Shown: positions 8,193 to 16,759 of the stretch, piece after piece
How positions within the stretch are numbered: position 1 is the first letter of the stretch
Layout of the letters: each line of letters starts with the position of its first letter
Assembly: GCA_902465105.1 (NCBI GenBank)
Contig: CABQLM010000001.1
Coordinates: forward strand, 62,001-126,000
DNA length: 64,000 nucleotides
From: an uncultured Collinsella sp.
Lineage (GTDB): Bacteria; Actinomycetota; Coriobacteriia; Coriobacteriales; Coriobacteriaceae
Direction: 5' to 3'
Translations under genes and position numbers: made by a program
Notes under the pieces: generated by a model
What the model was told of the DNA's origin: nothing
The model's database searches: none
Seen by the model: only the letters and a program-made list of their open reading frames with translations

Positions 8193-9154
8193 TAGAGGAA
8201 TTCGCCTACTCGGTGGACTTCGGGTTCTAGGTCTACGCCGAATTGGTCTTTGACAGTTGTTTGGATGTGGCGAATGAGTTTGTCGACGTCGGCGGCGGTG
8301 GCGTGGTCGGCGTTGACGATAAAGCCGCAATGCTTCTCACTCACCTGTGCGCCGCCCACGGCGTGTCCGCGCAGGCCTGCGTCCATGATGAGCTTCCCGG
8401 CAAAGTAGCCTTCGGGGCGTTTAAAGGTTGAGCCTGCGCTTGGCATGTCGAGCGGTTGTTTGTCCTCGCGGCGCTGGCGATAGTCGTCCATATCGGCCTT
8501 AATCATTGCGGCGTTGCCTGGGGCCAGGTTAAAGGTTGCGGTGAGCACGATGAACCCATCGTCGGCGATGCGGCTTTTGCGATAGCCCAAGTTGAGCTCA
8601 TCGACATCGAACTCAATGATGTTGCCGCTGCCGCGCGTGCCGTCGTCAAGGGCGCGGGCAGGTTTGTAGACGCGTACGGACTCCAACACATCGGCCATGC
8701 AGGCACCGTAGGCGCCGGCGTTCATGTAGCAGGCTCCGCCGACCGATCCGGGGATACCCGAGATAGCCTCCATGCCGGTGAGACCGGCCTCGGCCGCCGC
8801 GGCCGCAACATCCGAGAGCAGCGCACCGGCTGCTGCCGTAACGTGCGTGCCATCGACGGTGATGTCGGAGAGGCCCTCACCCAACGCCACGACGACGCCG
8901 CGGATGCCCTTGTCGCCGACGAGCAGGTCGGAGCCGTTGCCCACGATGGTGAGCGGCAGATCGCAGCGATAGCAGGTGTCAAGCGTGGCGACGAGTCCCT
9001 GCTCGGTATCGGGCGTGACAAAGACATCGGCCGGGCCGCCGATCTTAAACGTGGTGTGCTCGCGCATGGGCTCGCTCATGAGCACGTTGTCCTCGCCGGC
9101 AACACCGGCAAGCGCGCAGAGCAGGTCCTCGTTAAAAAAGTCATTCTCGTGCAT
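8192..9154 (-). CDS. murB: UDP-N-acetylenolpyruvoylglucosamine reductase
   Basis: FAD- and NADPH-dependent reductase giving UDP-N-acetylmuramic acid, the second committed step of peptidoglycan synthesis. FAD-binding motifs REHTTFKIGGPADVF, GNGSDLLVGDKGIRGVV and GIPGSVGGACYMNAGAYG are in order, followed by the C-terminal substrate domain with AGSTFKRPEGYFAGKLI and KHCGFIVN. The ATG at 9152-9154 has AAGGCGG eight bases upstream; the frame remains open further upstream but that extension runs through an intergenic palindrome and is not credible. 320 residues, normal for the family. Confidence 0.95.
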   Translation of the reverse strand: MHENDFFNEDLLCALAGVAGEDNVLMSEPMREHTTFKIGGPADVFVTPDTEQGLVATLDTCYRCDLPLTIVGNGSDLLVGDKGIRGVVVALGEGLSDITVDGTHVTAAAGALLSDVAAAAAEAGLTGMEAISGIPGSVGGACYMNAGAYGACMADVLESVRVYKPARALDDGTRGSGNIIEFDVDELNLGYRKSRIADDGFIVLTATFNLAPGNAAMIKADMDDYRQRREDKQPLDMPSAGSTFKRPEGYFAGKLIMDAGLRGHAVGGAQVSEKHCGFIVNADHATAADVDKLIRHIQTTVKDQFGVDLEPEVHRVGEFL

Positions 9155-9219
9155 ACGAATATCCGCCTTATGGTGGTCGTTTTCATCAATCGATTGCAAT
9201 ATACCCCACCCAGATGGAT

Positions 9220-9285
9220 TTGGTGCAAAGTAACCTGACCCCAATGCACCACATGGTGCAAAGGGGTCAGGTTACTTTGCACCAA
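9220..9285. repeat. Long palindrome upstream of murB (TTGGTGCAAAGTAACCTGAC family)
   Basis: Arms 9220-9242 and 9263-9285 are exact 23-bp reverse complements with a 20-base loop that is itself partly palindromic (TGCACCACATGGTGCA). A diverged copy of the same arm lies at about 47800-47860, upstream of pcrA. REP-like dispersed repeat. Confidence 0.85.
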
Positions 9286-9315
9286 TCGCGGCGATAAAAC
9301 AGCCGTCTACCGGAT

Positions 9316-9332
9316 TGGTAAAGTGTTTATCA
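9316..9332. promoter_or_regulatory. Candidate LacI-family operator
   Basis: The imperfect dyad TGGTAAAGTGTTTATCA (six of seven bases symmetric in each half) lies 63 bases before the lacI-family start codon and about 20 bases before a TATACT -10-like hexamer at 9354-9359. Position and symmetry suggest autoregulation. The odd-length centre is unusual for this family, so this is tentative. Confidence 0.35.
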
Positions 9333-9394
9333 TCGAGGTGGAGGGACGGTCGCTATACTTTCAAGAGATTGCGCGAATACTCGGAAGGAGCGAG

Positions 9395-10423
9395 ATGGGC
9401 AACAAAGTTACTCTCAAGCAGATTGCCCAGGAGGTGGGGCTTTCCCCCTCGTCGGTCTCGCTTGTTCTCAACAATCGGCCTTGTCGCATCTCGGAAGAAA
9501 ACCGCAAGCGCATCAAAGAGGTCGCGGCGCGCAACCACTATGTTCCCAACCAGATTGCGCGCAGCCTGGTCATGCGCGAGTCGCGCACGCTGGGCCTTAT
9601 CGTTCCCAACATCGAGAGCCGTTTTTTCGCCTCGCTCGCTGGCAGCCTGGAAAAGCGCTGCCGCGAGGACGGCTACGCGCTCTTTATTACCAGCTCGGGT
9701 GGAAGCGCCGAGGACGATCTAGAGCTCCTGCGCCAGCTGGTGACGCGCGGCGTCGATGGTGTGTTCTTGGTCGTGGGCGACGAATTCTCGGACGACCGCG
9801 CTTTGCGCGAAGAAGTCAGCCATCTGCCCATCCCGGCGGTAATGGTTGACCGTGCCATTGAGGGACTCGAGTGCGACAAGGTGATGTTCGACCACGAGAT
9901 GGGCGGCTATATGGCCACCCGCTATCTAATCGAGCAGGGCCACCGTCGTATTGCCTGCTTGGTTAATGCGCGCCGTTCCAATACGGGTCGTAAGCGTCTT
10001 GCCGGCTACGAGCGTGCGCTGCGTGAGGTGGGGCTGCCCATCGATGCGCGCTTGGAGTTCGAGAGCGAGTACTATATTCCGAGTGCCTATGAGGCATCGG
10101 AGGCGGTGCTGGCAACCGACGCTACTGCTGTGTTCGCAAGCTCGGACAACATTGCGCTGGGTCTGCTCAAGCGCCTGCATGAGATGGGGAAGAGCATTCC
10201 GGGTGACATCTCGGTGGTGAGCTATGACAACTCGGCTGCTGATGTGCTGTTTGAGCCGGCACTGACCGCGATCGAGCAGGATCCCGGCGTGCTGGCCGAG
10301 CATGCCTTTAGCTGTATGGCAAAACGCTTGGCCGGTAAGGGCGGCAAGCGCGCCGATGAAGTCGTCCTGGAGCCTGTGCTCATCGTGAAGGACAGCGTGC
10401 TTGACCTTACCGAATATAGCTAA
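9395..10423 (+). CDS. LacI-family transcriptional regulator
   Basis: Ligand-responsive DNA-binding regulator. The N-terminal helix-turn-helix and hinge are clear: VTLKQIAQEVGLSPSSVSLV and NHYVPNQIARSLVMRESRTL (residues about 5-60), followed by a periplasmic-binding-protein-like effector domain starting LGLIVPNIESRFFASLAGSL and containing FASSDNIALGLLKRLHEMG. The start is the ATG at 9395, preceded by GGAAGGAG. 342 residues, typical. No sugar operon is adjacent, so the effector and targets are unknown; a palindrome just upstream may be its own operator. Confidence 0.93.
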   Translation: MGNKVTLKQIAQEVGLSPSSVSLVLNNRPCRISEENRKRIKEVAARNHYVPNQIARSLVMRESRTLGLIVPNIESRFFASLAGSLEKRCREDGYALFITSSGGSAEDDLELLRQLVTRGVDGVFLVVGDEFSDDRALREEVSHLPIPAVMVDRAIEGLECDKVMFDHEMGGYMATRYLIEQGHRRIACLVNARRSNTGRKRLAGYERALREVGLPIDARLEFESEYYIPSAYEASEAVLATDATAVFASSDNIALGLLKRLHEMGKSIPGDISVVSYDNSAADVLFEPALTAIEQDPGVLAEHAFSCMAKRLAGKGGKRADEVVLEPVLIVKDSVLDLTEYS

Positions 10424-10611
10424 GCGCACTTGTTTGTTTGCATAGATTGCATGCGGAGTGTCCGCTATTTGCCGGCAGGCACCCCAGCCCTCGTCCGTAA
10501 ACTTTTCCGCTAAGCGGGTCATAGACGCCGTGCGCCGATAGGGTAGGGCGGCGGTTTGAAATTGGTACTATATTCTGCTTGAGTTGTTTAATTCTAGTAC
10601 GGGAAGCGGAT

Positions 10612-11103
10612 GTGGGGCTGTTCAAGAAGAAAAACCCGCAGGATGCCTTTGATCCCGATGTGTTTACCATCACGGATACGATTTTTGGCCCGCCACGGTT
10701 TACGTTTTTGCCGGCTATCTACCAGGATGCCACGCGTCGCAAGTGGGCCGTGCATCAGCGCGGCGGCGAGCCGAAGATTTTTGACTATGCGGACGTGTTG
10801 CAGTGCGAGATTGTCGAGACCGGAAATCTCGAGGATGTGCCGGAGCTTAGCAATCGCGAACTAGCTCAGCAGATTTTGATTAATTCAGCTCAGGTTACCA
10901 AAAACAACGCCGCCAAGCGTAATATGTGCCTTGGTATGGGTGTCATCGTTGCCGTGCAAGCCGGCGAGGATGAGATTTTGAAGCTTGAGATTCCGGTGAT
11001 CGCGGGCGAAGTCAAGCGAGACTTCGGCCTGTATCGGTCGTATCGGAACGTTGCGGAGCATATTAAAGAAGCCTTCGACGTCATGGGACGTCCGGAGCAA
11101 TGA
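10612..11103 (+). CDS. Hypothetical protein, about 163 residues
   Basis: Soluble protein of unknown function. I chose the GTG at 10612 (first residues MGLFKKKNPQDAFDPDVF) because GGGAAG lies just upstream; the open frame extends to a TTG at 10579 without a ribosome site. Features: a lysine-rich N-terminus, a central beta-rich stretch (KWAVHQRGGEPKIFDYADVL), then CEIVETG and a C-terminal segment with VIAGEVKRDFGLYRSYRNVA. The layout resembles small PH-like or DUF4428-associated domains, but I cannot confirm either. 36 bases upstream of the first GntR gene, so probably cotranscribed with the regulators. Confidence 0.7.
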   Translation: MGLFKKKNPQDAFDPDVFTITDTIFGPPRFTFLPAIYQDATRRKWAVHQRGGEPKIFDYADVLQCEIVETGNLEDVPELSNRELAQQILINSAQVTKNNAAKRNMCLGMGVIVAVQAGEDEILKLEIPVIAGEVKRDFGLYRSYRNVAEHIKEAFDVMGRPEQ

Positions 11104-11138
11104 TGCCTGCAGCATCAAGCGGTTGAGGAGCCTTGCAC

Positions 11139-11906
11139 ATGTCGGGTGAACCATATGCGATTCCGCCCAAAGATCGCGCCTTTGAGGGCATTCTTTGGTA
11201 TATCAATCATTATGACCTGCAGGGTGGCGACCGGCTGCCCGCCGAGCGTGTGCTCTGTGAAGAGCTGGGCGTGTCGCGCACGGCGTTGCGTGCTGCGATC
11301 ACGCGCCTTATTTCGTGCGGAACTTTGGAAAGCCGCCGCGGTTCGGGCACCTATGTGTGTCCTCCCAAACCGCTGAACATCTTTCAGGAAACATGGAACT
11401 ATACGCAGGCGGTGGAGAGGGTTGGCTCAAAGTCAACCGCACGCCTGGTTTGGTCCAAGATCGTGTACGCCGATATCAATCTGGCCCAAAAAGCCCAGAT
11501 TGACCTGGGCATGCCGCTCTTCTGCATTCGACGTGTGCGCGTGGTTAATGGTTCCCCGGCGTCGATTGAGACGGCTCACGTCAATCTGTCTTTGTGCCCC
11601 TCGCTTCCCGATCACGACTTTGAGCAGGAAAGCCTCTACGACGTTTTGCTCAAAGAGGGGAATGTCCATGTGACGCACGGCAAGGAGCATATTTCCATCA
11701 GCCGTCTGAACGCCGACGAGGCCAAGTTACTGGATGCTCAGGAGGGCACGCCGGTGTTTTACAAGGCTTCGCACGAGCGTGACGAGAACGATGGCTTTGT
11801 CGAGTATTGCAAGTCCGTGATTCTGCCGACCAAGTATCGTTTTGCCGATAACGGCGAGGCAGACGGTGTTGCGACGAAAGTAGGTGTCGAATGGCTGATG
11901 CAGTAG
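11139..11906 (+). CDS. GntR-family regulator with UTRA domain (first of a pair)
   Basis: Winged-helix regulator of the HutC/YvoA subfamily. The N-terminal DNA-binding domain contains GGDRLPAERVLCEELGVSRT and GTLESRRGSGTYV (residues about 28-78); the C-terminal UTRA effector domain starts near SKSTARLVW. ATG at 11139 with GAGGAG eight bases upstream; a TTG two codons earlier is less likely. The 3' end overlaps the next regulator gene by 16 bases, so the two are translationally coupled. The ligand is probably a sugar phosphate by family analogy, and an adjacent sugar-isomerase remnant fits that. Confidence 0.9.
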   Translation: MSGEPYAIPPKDRAFEGILWYINHYDLQGGDRLPAERVLCEELGVSRTALRAAITRLISCGTLESRRGSGTYVCPPKPLNIFQETWNYTQAVERVGSKSTARLVWSKIVYADINLAQKAQIDLGMPLFCIRRVRVVNGSPASIETAHVNLSLCPSLPDHDFEQESLYDVLLKEGNVHVTHGKEHISISRLNADEAKLLDAQEGTPVFYKASHERDENDGFVEYCKSVILPTKYRFADNGEADGVATKVGVEWLMQ

Positions 11907-12604
11907 AAGACTTGCCGATTTACAAACAAATTCGCCGCTGCATTGCGGAGCGAATCGAGCGCGGCGACTACCCGACGGGCTCGATGATTCCGTCCGAAAA
12001 CGAGCTGGCCGAGGAGTTTGGCACGACGCGCCTGACAATCCGCAGCGCCATGGACGAGCTGGTCAAAAGTGGCCAGATTCGTCGCGTGCAGGGCAAGGGC
12101 GCTTTTGTGGGACACAAGTGGTTTGACGAGCACGAACGCAAGGGTGGCTTCCGTCAGTCGGTTCTGGCATCGGGTGCGACGCCGTCGGTGCGCATCCTGG
12201 CGCGCTCCAAACGCTACGCCGGTCCGTATTATGCCGACCTGTTTGACATCGCCGAGGACGATCTGCTTTACTCGGTGCGCCGCCTCAACTGCATTGATGG
12301 TGAGCCCGTATCGATCGAGATGACGCTGATTCCGTGTCTGCTGTTTCCGGGCATCGAAGACGTGGACATTTCGGTCTTCAGCCTATTCGAGACCTACGAT
12401 ATGTTGGGACGCAAGCCAGATAAGTCGGTTGAGAAACTCGATATCGAGGCGCTGGGCGCACGCGATGCGAGCTTGCTCAATCTTGAGCCGGGCGATCTGG
12501 CGCTCGTTCTGGAAGGCCTGACCTATGACTCGAGTGGGCAGGCAATCGAGCATGCTAAGTCTTTTACCCGCGGCGACGCCGGCGGATATACCTACAACTA
12601 TTAG
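11891..12604 (+). CDS. GntR-family regulator with UTRA domain (second of a pair)
   Basis: 237-residue paralogue-like partner of the preceding regulator. wHTH block GSMIPSENELAEEFGTTRLT and GQIRRVQGKGAFVGHKW, then a UTRA domain including CIDGEPVSIEMTLIPCLL and a C-terminal AIEHAKSFTRGDAGGYTYNY. Starts with ATG inside the end of the upstream gene (16-base overlap). Two different GntR/UTRA proteins in one operon suggests hetero-regulation or two related sugar inputs; the genes they once controlled may have been lost, because only a fragment of an isomerase gene follows. Confidence 0.9.
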   Translation: MADAVEDLPIYKQIRRCIAERIERGDYPTGSMIPSENELAEEFGTTRLTIRSAMDELVKSGQIRRVQGKGAFVGHKWFDEHERKGGFRQSVLASGATPSVRILARSKRYAGPYYADLFDIAEDDLLYSVRRLNCIDGEPVSIEMTLIPCLLFPGIEDVDISVFSLFETYDMLGRKPDKSVEKLDIEALGARDASLLNLEPGDLALVLEGLTYDSSGQAIEHAKSFTRGDAGGYTYNY

Positions 12605-12611
12605 CGCCTAG

Positions 12612-12815
12612 AGCGTCCTGGCGCACGGCTGGGCGCTCGTTGTCATCATCGACACCGCCGAGTACGCGATCCCGGGCCTAGACGACGACTTCCGCGTCAT
12701 CGTGTCGCCCTGGATCCTGTCCGTGCTGACCACCGACCGCCTCTCGCGCAACTACGAGCTGGTCACCAAGCACAACCTCAAGTACCGCCGCTACTACCAC
12801 CAGTTCGACTACTAA
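12612..12815 (+). pseudogene. C-terminal remnant of a SIS-domain sugar isomerase/deglycase
   Basis: An open frame without a start codon, immediately after an in-frame stop and eight bases past the GntR stop, encodes about 67 residues ending KYRRYYHQFDY. That tail, preceded by IVSPWILSVLTTDRLSRNYE, resembles the C-terminus of AgaS/FrlB-type SIS proteins acting on phosphosugars. The catalytic SIS core is absent. Best read as deletion debris of an operon once regulated by the adjacent GntR proteins. The family assignment is from the tail only. Confidence 0.6.
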
Positions 12816-12870
12816 GAGCTGGTCGCGGGTCCGATATCTTGGCTGGTTGATATCTCGACCCTGCACAAGA

Positions 12871-12899
12871 GCGTCCGCATTTGCGCGGGCGCCCTTTTT
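12871..12899 (+). terminator. Terminator after the isomerase remnant
   Basis: Stem GCGTCCGC/GCGGGCGC (one G-T pair) with an ATTTGC loop and a CCTTTTT tail, 55 bases after the remnant's stop. The intact terminator supports the view that a functional 3' gene end was retained. Confidence 0.7.
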
Positions 12900-12980
12900 G
12901 CGTTGCTGCCGGCGTGAGATGTGCCCAAGGACGGCTTCGTAGGCTTGTCGGGAAGGCACGTGTCGTTCCCCTGCGAATTC

Positions 12981-13306
12981 TGGGATGCGCTTTCCGTTTG
13001 AGGGCTCTGGCGGAAAGTTTGTCCCGGAATCCCGGCGCAGGATGGGATGCCGTTTCCGGCTGAGGTCCTCAGCGGAAAGCGTGTCCCGGATTTTGCTCTT
13101 AGGGTGGGATGCATTTTCCGGATGGCATGCTCGGCGGAAAATGCATCCCAGATTTGATGCTCTGAATGGGGTGCAGTTTCCAGTTGAGGCCTTCAGCGGA
13201 AAGTCCATCCCAGAATTTGAGCTCGGAACGGGATGGAGTTTCCGGTTGAGCTTTGAGCGGAAAACGCATCCCAGAATGGCGGCGGGAAACGGGATGCCGT
13301 TTCCGG
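12981..13306. repeat. Array of eleven alternating inverted motifs, 62 bp period
   Basis: Six forward motifs of the form GGGATGC-N-GTTTCCGG (starting near 12981, 13043, 13105, 13167, 13229, 13290) alternate with five reverse motifs CGGAAA-N-GCATCCC (13011, 13073, 13135, 13197, 13258). Steps are 30 and 32 bases throughout, with one 29. Each unit can fold to a hairpin with a stem of 15-20 bp; unit three is exact (GGGATGCATTTTCCG with its complement), and unit two continues the stem inward through CTGAGG/CCTCAG. The last forward motif has no partner. The array fills most of the 680 bases between the isomerase remnant and the his operon. No coding potential seen. Confidence 0.9.
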
Positions 13307-13435
13307 ATGGACTGTCGATGCCCTTCGCTGTAGAGGTGGGCCGTGGGCAATCCGCTCCTATGTTTCCAAATGAATACGCTGTGAGCCGAGAAAGACGATT
13401 TTCCCCGCAAGCACTCTAGTATGCTAAAGTACCCA

Positions 13436-13465
13436 GAAGACCGGCGGAGCTATGCCGGTCTTTCG
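13436..13465 (+). terminator. Hairpin with T-rich tail before the his operon (terminator or attenuator)
   Basis: Stem AAGACCGGC/GCCGGTCTT with an 8-base loop, followed by TCGTTC, 36 bases ahead of the hisZG start. The weak T-tract makes it either a leader attenuator or a simple upstream terminator. No histidine-rich leader peptide or T-box was recognised. Confidence 0.45.
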
Positions 13466-13500
13466 TTCTATATGAAACGCAGCATGAGGAGGCTCACCAG

Positions 13501-15216
13501 ATGACGGCCACACCGTGGGGATTCCGGGACATATTGCCCGAGGAGGCTCAGGCGCGCGAGGAGATCGCATGTACGGTGAAGGGCTGCTTTAGGGAGCATC
13601 ATTACCTTCCGGTCGAGACGCCGCTGCTCGAGGACAAGGGCTCGCTCGAGGAGGGCGGCCGCATTGCGGACACGCCGTTTAAGCTCTTTGACGACGACGG
13701 TCGCCTGCTGGTGGTCCGTCCCGACAACACGCTGCCGATCGTTCGCTTGGTCTCGACCCGCATGCGCGCGGCCGATCTGCCGTTGCGTCTTCGCTACGAG
13801 GCGCCGGTGGTTCGCGAGTGTCAGCGCAATGCCGGTGGCTCGCGTCAGTTTACGCAGTTGGGCTTTGAGCTCATCGGCGCGGGAGATACCGCGGGCGATG
13901 TTGAGATTGTCTCGCTCGTTGCCGAGGCCGTACGCGAGCTGGCGCTTCCCGATGCGCGCATTATCGCAGGCAGTGTGCGTCCTTTTAAGGAATTGCTCGC
14001 GGTATGTGGGGATTGTGAGCTGGCTGCCGAGGCCCTACGCTGCGTGCATGCCAACGACTTTGTGGGCCTCGATGCCCGCGTGGCTGCCAGCGCCGAGTCC
14101 GATGCCGTCAAGGCCGCCATTAGCGAGCTGCCGCGCCTGCACGGTGGTGCCGAGGTGCTCGACCGCGTGGATGCGCTGCTGGAGGCTGCCGGCATCGTCG
14201 CGCCGCTGACGCGCGAACTGCGTGCCCTGGTCGAGGGCCTGGCTCCCGAGGACGCCCAGGTGCTGTCCTTCGACTTCTCCATCATGAACTCTTTTGATTA
14301 CTACACGGGTCTGGTCTTTAAGGCCTATGCCGGCGGCCTGCCCGATCCGGTCGGTTCGGGCGGACGCTACGACTCCATCTTTACCGGTGCGTTTGGCGAC
14401 GGTATCGAGGTGCCGGCGGCGGGCTTTGCCTTTTCGCTCGAGCGTCTGGAGGCCGCGCGCACCTCTGCCGAGGACGCCGCTTCCGATGGCGATCACGCCG
14501 CGGGCCGTGGCGCCGAGGGTCCGCTGCGCATCGCCGTGCCCAAGGGCTCGCTCAAGGCCGACACGCTCGACGTGCTCGAGGCTGCGGGCTTGGATGTCTC
14601 TGAGTTGCGCGATCCTGGTCGTCACCTCATCGTACGCGGCCGCGACACACACGCCGGTGAGGGTGCGGTCGGTGATATCGAGTTTGTCATCGTGCGCCCC
14701 AGCGACGCGCCCGCCTTTGTGGGCTGCGGTGGTGCCGATTGCGGCATCTGCGGTTGGGACTCGCTCATCGAGGCCGATCTCAACCTGCTGCAACTGGTCG
14801 ACTTGGGATACGGTCTGTGCACCTTTATCGAGGCGGAACCCGCATGGCGCGCCGATCAGGCTGAGCGCAACTATGCCCGCCGCGGGTCGCTTCGCGTGGC
14901 CACCAAGTATCCGCGCATCGCGAGCGCCTGGTATGCCGAGCGCGGCGTGAATGCCGATATCGTCTCGCTGCACGGCAACATCGAGCTGGGCCCCATCGTC
15001 GGCATGACCGATCGCATTGTGGATATTACCGCCACGGGTGCCACGCTGCGCGACAACGACCTGGTCATCACTGGCTGCATCATGGACTGTACGGCCCGCT
15101 TCTTTGTCAACCCAGGCGCCGCACGCCTGGATCCGCGCGTGCGCAATCTGGCCGATCGCTTGGCGGCAGCTGTGAAGGACAAGCATTTTGAGCCCGTTGC
15201 GGGCTCGGCACAATAG
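13501..15216 (+). CDS. hisG: Fused ATP phosphoribosyltransferase: HisZ regulatory domain plus HisG catalytic domain
   Basis: One 571-residue frame carries both halves of the first histidine enzyme, which condenses ATP and PRPP to phosphoribosyl-ATP. Residues about 1-325 are HisZ, a histidyl-tRNA-synthetase paralogue (TPWGFRDILPEEAQAREEI, VRPDNTLPIVRLVSTRMR, QFTQLGFELIGAGD, YYTGLVFKAYAGGLPDPVGS). A Ser/Ala/Asp/Gly linker (about 326-340) leads to short-form HisG (about 342-560) with RIAVPKGSLKADTLDVLEAAG, the cysteine-rich GCGGADCGICGWDSL and VSLHGNIELGPIVGMTDRIV. Normally these are separate subunits of a hetero-octamer. First gene of the his operon; AGGAGG precedes the ATG. Confidence 0.94.
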   Translation: MTATPWGFRDILPEEAQAREEIACTVKGCFREHHYLPVETPLLEDKGSLEEGGRIADTPFKLFDDDGRLLVVRPDNTLPIVRLVSTRMRAADLPLRLRYEAPVVRECQRNAGGSRQFTQLGFELIGAGDTAGDVEIVSLVAEAVRELALPDARIIAGSVRPFKELLAVCGDCELAAEALRCVHANDFVGLDARVAASAESDAVKAAISELPRLHGGAEVLDRVDALLEAAGIVAPLTRELRALVEGLAPEDAQVLSFDFSIMNSFDYYTGLVFKAYAGGLPDPVGSGGRYDSIFTGAFGDGIEVPAAGFAFSLERLEAARTSAEDAASDGDHAAGRGAEGPLRIAVPKGSLKADTLDVLEAAGLDVSELRDPGRHLIVRGRDTHAGEGAVGDIEFVIVRPSDAPAFVGCGGADCGICGWDSLIEADLNLLQLVDLGYGLCTFIEAEPAWRADQAERNYARRGSLRVATKYPRIASAWYAERGVNADIVSLHGNIELGPIVGMTDRIVDITATGATLRDNDLVITGCIMDCTARFFVNPGAARLDPRVRNLADRLAAAVKDKHFEPVAGSAQ

Positions 15217-15321
15217 CGCGAGCACGCACGGGCGCCCCAACGTCTGGGCTGCGGGCCGACTGGCGCCGCTGCCCGGCCTCTCGTTTTTCGAATGCAACCT
15301 CGACCGATAGGGGATACCGAT

Positions 15322-16758
15322 ATGAAGACTATCAAGCTTGCTCCCGGTGAGCGTCTCGTTACCAACCAACTCAACCGCAAGGGCGTGCTGCCGCAAAACA
15401 TCGTCGACGCCGCCCGCGATATCGTGGTCAACGTGCGTGCCAACGGTGATGCCGCGGTGCGCGATTACTGCCAGCGTTTTGACGGTGTTGAGCTGCAGAG
15501 CTTCCGTCTGCCGCAGGAGCAGATCGATGCCGCACTCGAAGGTCTCGATCCGGCCTTTGTCGCCGCGCTCGAGAGGGCTGCACGCCAGATTCGTGAGTTC
15601 CACCAGCGCGAGGTCGAGCAGAGCTGGTTTACCACGCGCTCGGACGGCACGATGCTCGGCGTTAAGGTTACCCCGCTTGCTGCAGCTGGCATCTATGTGC
15701 CGGGCGGTCGTGCGCAGTACCCTTCCACCGTGCTTATGAACGCCATTCCCGCCAAGGTGGCCGGCGTCAAACGCGTGGTTATGGTGACTCCGCCGCAAAA
15801 GGACGGCCTGATCAGCCCCTACACGCTCGCCGCGGCAAAGCTCAGCGGCGTGGACGAGATCTATATGGTGGGCGGCGCCCAGGCCGTGGCCGCGCTGGCA
15901 TACGGTACCGAGACCATTCCGCGCGTCGACAAAATCACCGGCCCGGGCAACGCTTTTGTTGCCGCTGCCAAGCAGATTGTCTCCGGCGACGTGGGCATCG
16001 ACATGGTCGCCGGCCCGTCCGAGGTCTGCGTGCTGGCCGATGCCACGGCCAAGCCCATGGTGGTCGCGGCCGACCTGATGGCCCAGGCCGAGCACGACCC
16101 GCTGGCAGCTTGCTATCTGGTGACCTGCGACGAGCAGTTTGCGCGCGAGGTCGAGGCGGGTATCGACGTTCTGGTGGCGCAGTCGCCGCGTGCCGAGATT
16201 ACACGCGCCTCGCTCGACAATGAGGGCACCATCGTGGTGGCCGCCGACATGGCTGCCGCCGTCGAGGCCGTGAACACCGTGGCGCCCGAGCACCTGGAGC
16301 TGCACTGCAAGGATGCGATGGGCCTGCTTGGCGGTATCCGCAACGCCGGCGCCATCTTTGTGGGCGCTTGGAGCTCCGAGCCGCTCGGCGATTATGTTGC
16401 CGGCTCCAACCACACGCTGCCGACCGGTGGCACGGCCATGTTCTCCAACCCGCTTTCGGCGGAAGAGTTCGTCAAGCGCTCGAGCGTCATTTGCTATACG
16501 CCCGAGGGTCTGCTCTCGGACGCTCCCGCCACGCAGCGCCTGGCCGAGGCCGAGGGCCTGTGGGCGCACGCGCTTTCGGCCGCTCTGCGCCGCCGCGTGT
16601 TGGAGCAGGGCGAGGATGCCGTGAGCGCCGAGTCTCTGGGCGCGGCCGACCTGACCAAGGTCGCCTGGCCGGGCGACGCCGTGGCGACGGTTGCCGAGGG
16701 CGTTGACCTGGCGGCTGCGGGCGTGGGTGGCGCGAGCGCGACCGGCAGGGAGGCCTAA
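15322..16758 (+). CDS. hisD: Histidinol dehydrogenase
   Basis: Zn-dependent, NAD-linked enzyme catalysing the last two oxidations, histidinol to histidine. Family blocks: [62 protein letters not shown] and the catalytic Glu-His pair in [10 protein letters not shown] (about residue 322), followed by [20 protein letters not shown] at 15322 with GGGGATA upstream; an in-frame ATG ten codons earlier lacks a ribosome site. 478 residues, including a C-terminal Ala/Gly-rich tail longer than usual. Confidence 0.95.
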   Translation: MKTIKLAPGERLVTNQLNRKGVLPQNIVDAARDIVVNVRANGDAAVRDYCQRFDGVELQSFRLPQEQIDAALEGLDPAFVAALERAARQIREFHQREVEQSWFTTRSDGTMLGVKVTPLAAAGIYVPGGRAQYPSTVLMNAIPAKVAGVKRVVMVTPPQKDGLISPYTLAAAKLSGVDEIYMVGGAQAVAALAYGTETIPRVDKITGPGNAFVAAAKQIVSGDVGIDMVAGPSEVCVLADATAKPMVVAADLMAQAEHDPLAACYLVTCDEQFAREVEAGIDVLVAQSPRAEITRASLDNEGTIVVAADMAAAVEAVNTVAPEHLELHCKDAMGLLGGIRNAGAIFVGAWSSEPLGDYVAGSNHTLPTGGTAMFSNPLSAEEFVKRSSVICYTPEGLLSDAPATQRLAEAEGLWAHALSAALRRRVLEQGEDAVSAESLGAADLTKVAWPGDAVATVAEGVDLAAAGVGGASATGREA

Positions 16759-16759
16759 T

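Noticed and set aside
7911..8330. Short frames inside structured element copy A
   Set aside because: They run through perfect inverted repeats and have no Shine-Dalgarno sequence.
12678..13419. Open frames on both strands across the second repeat array
   Set aside because: They arise from stop-free palindromic repeats, read equally well on both strands, and lack ribosome sites.
14035..16569. 844-codon minus-strand frame opposite the his genes
   Set aside because: Shadow of hisZG/hisD caused by high third-position GC; the plus-strand proteins are unmistakable.
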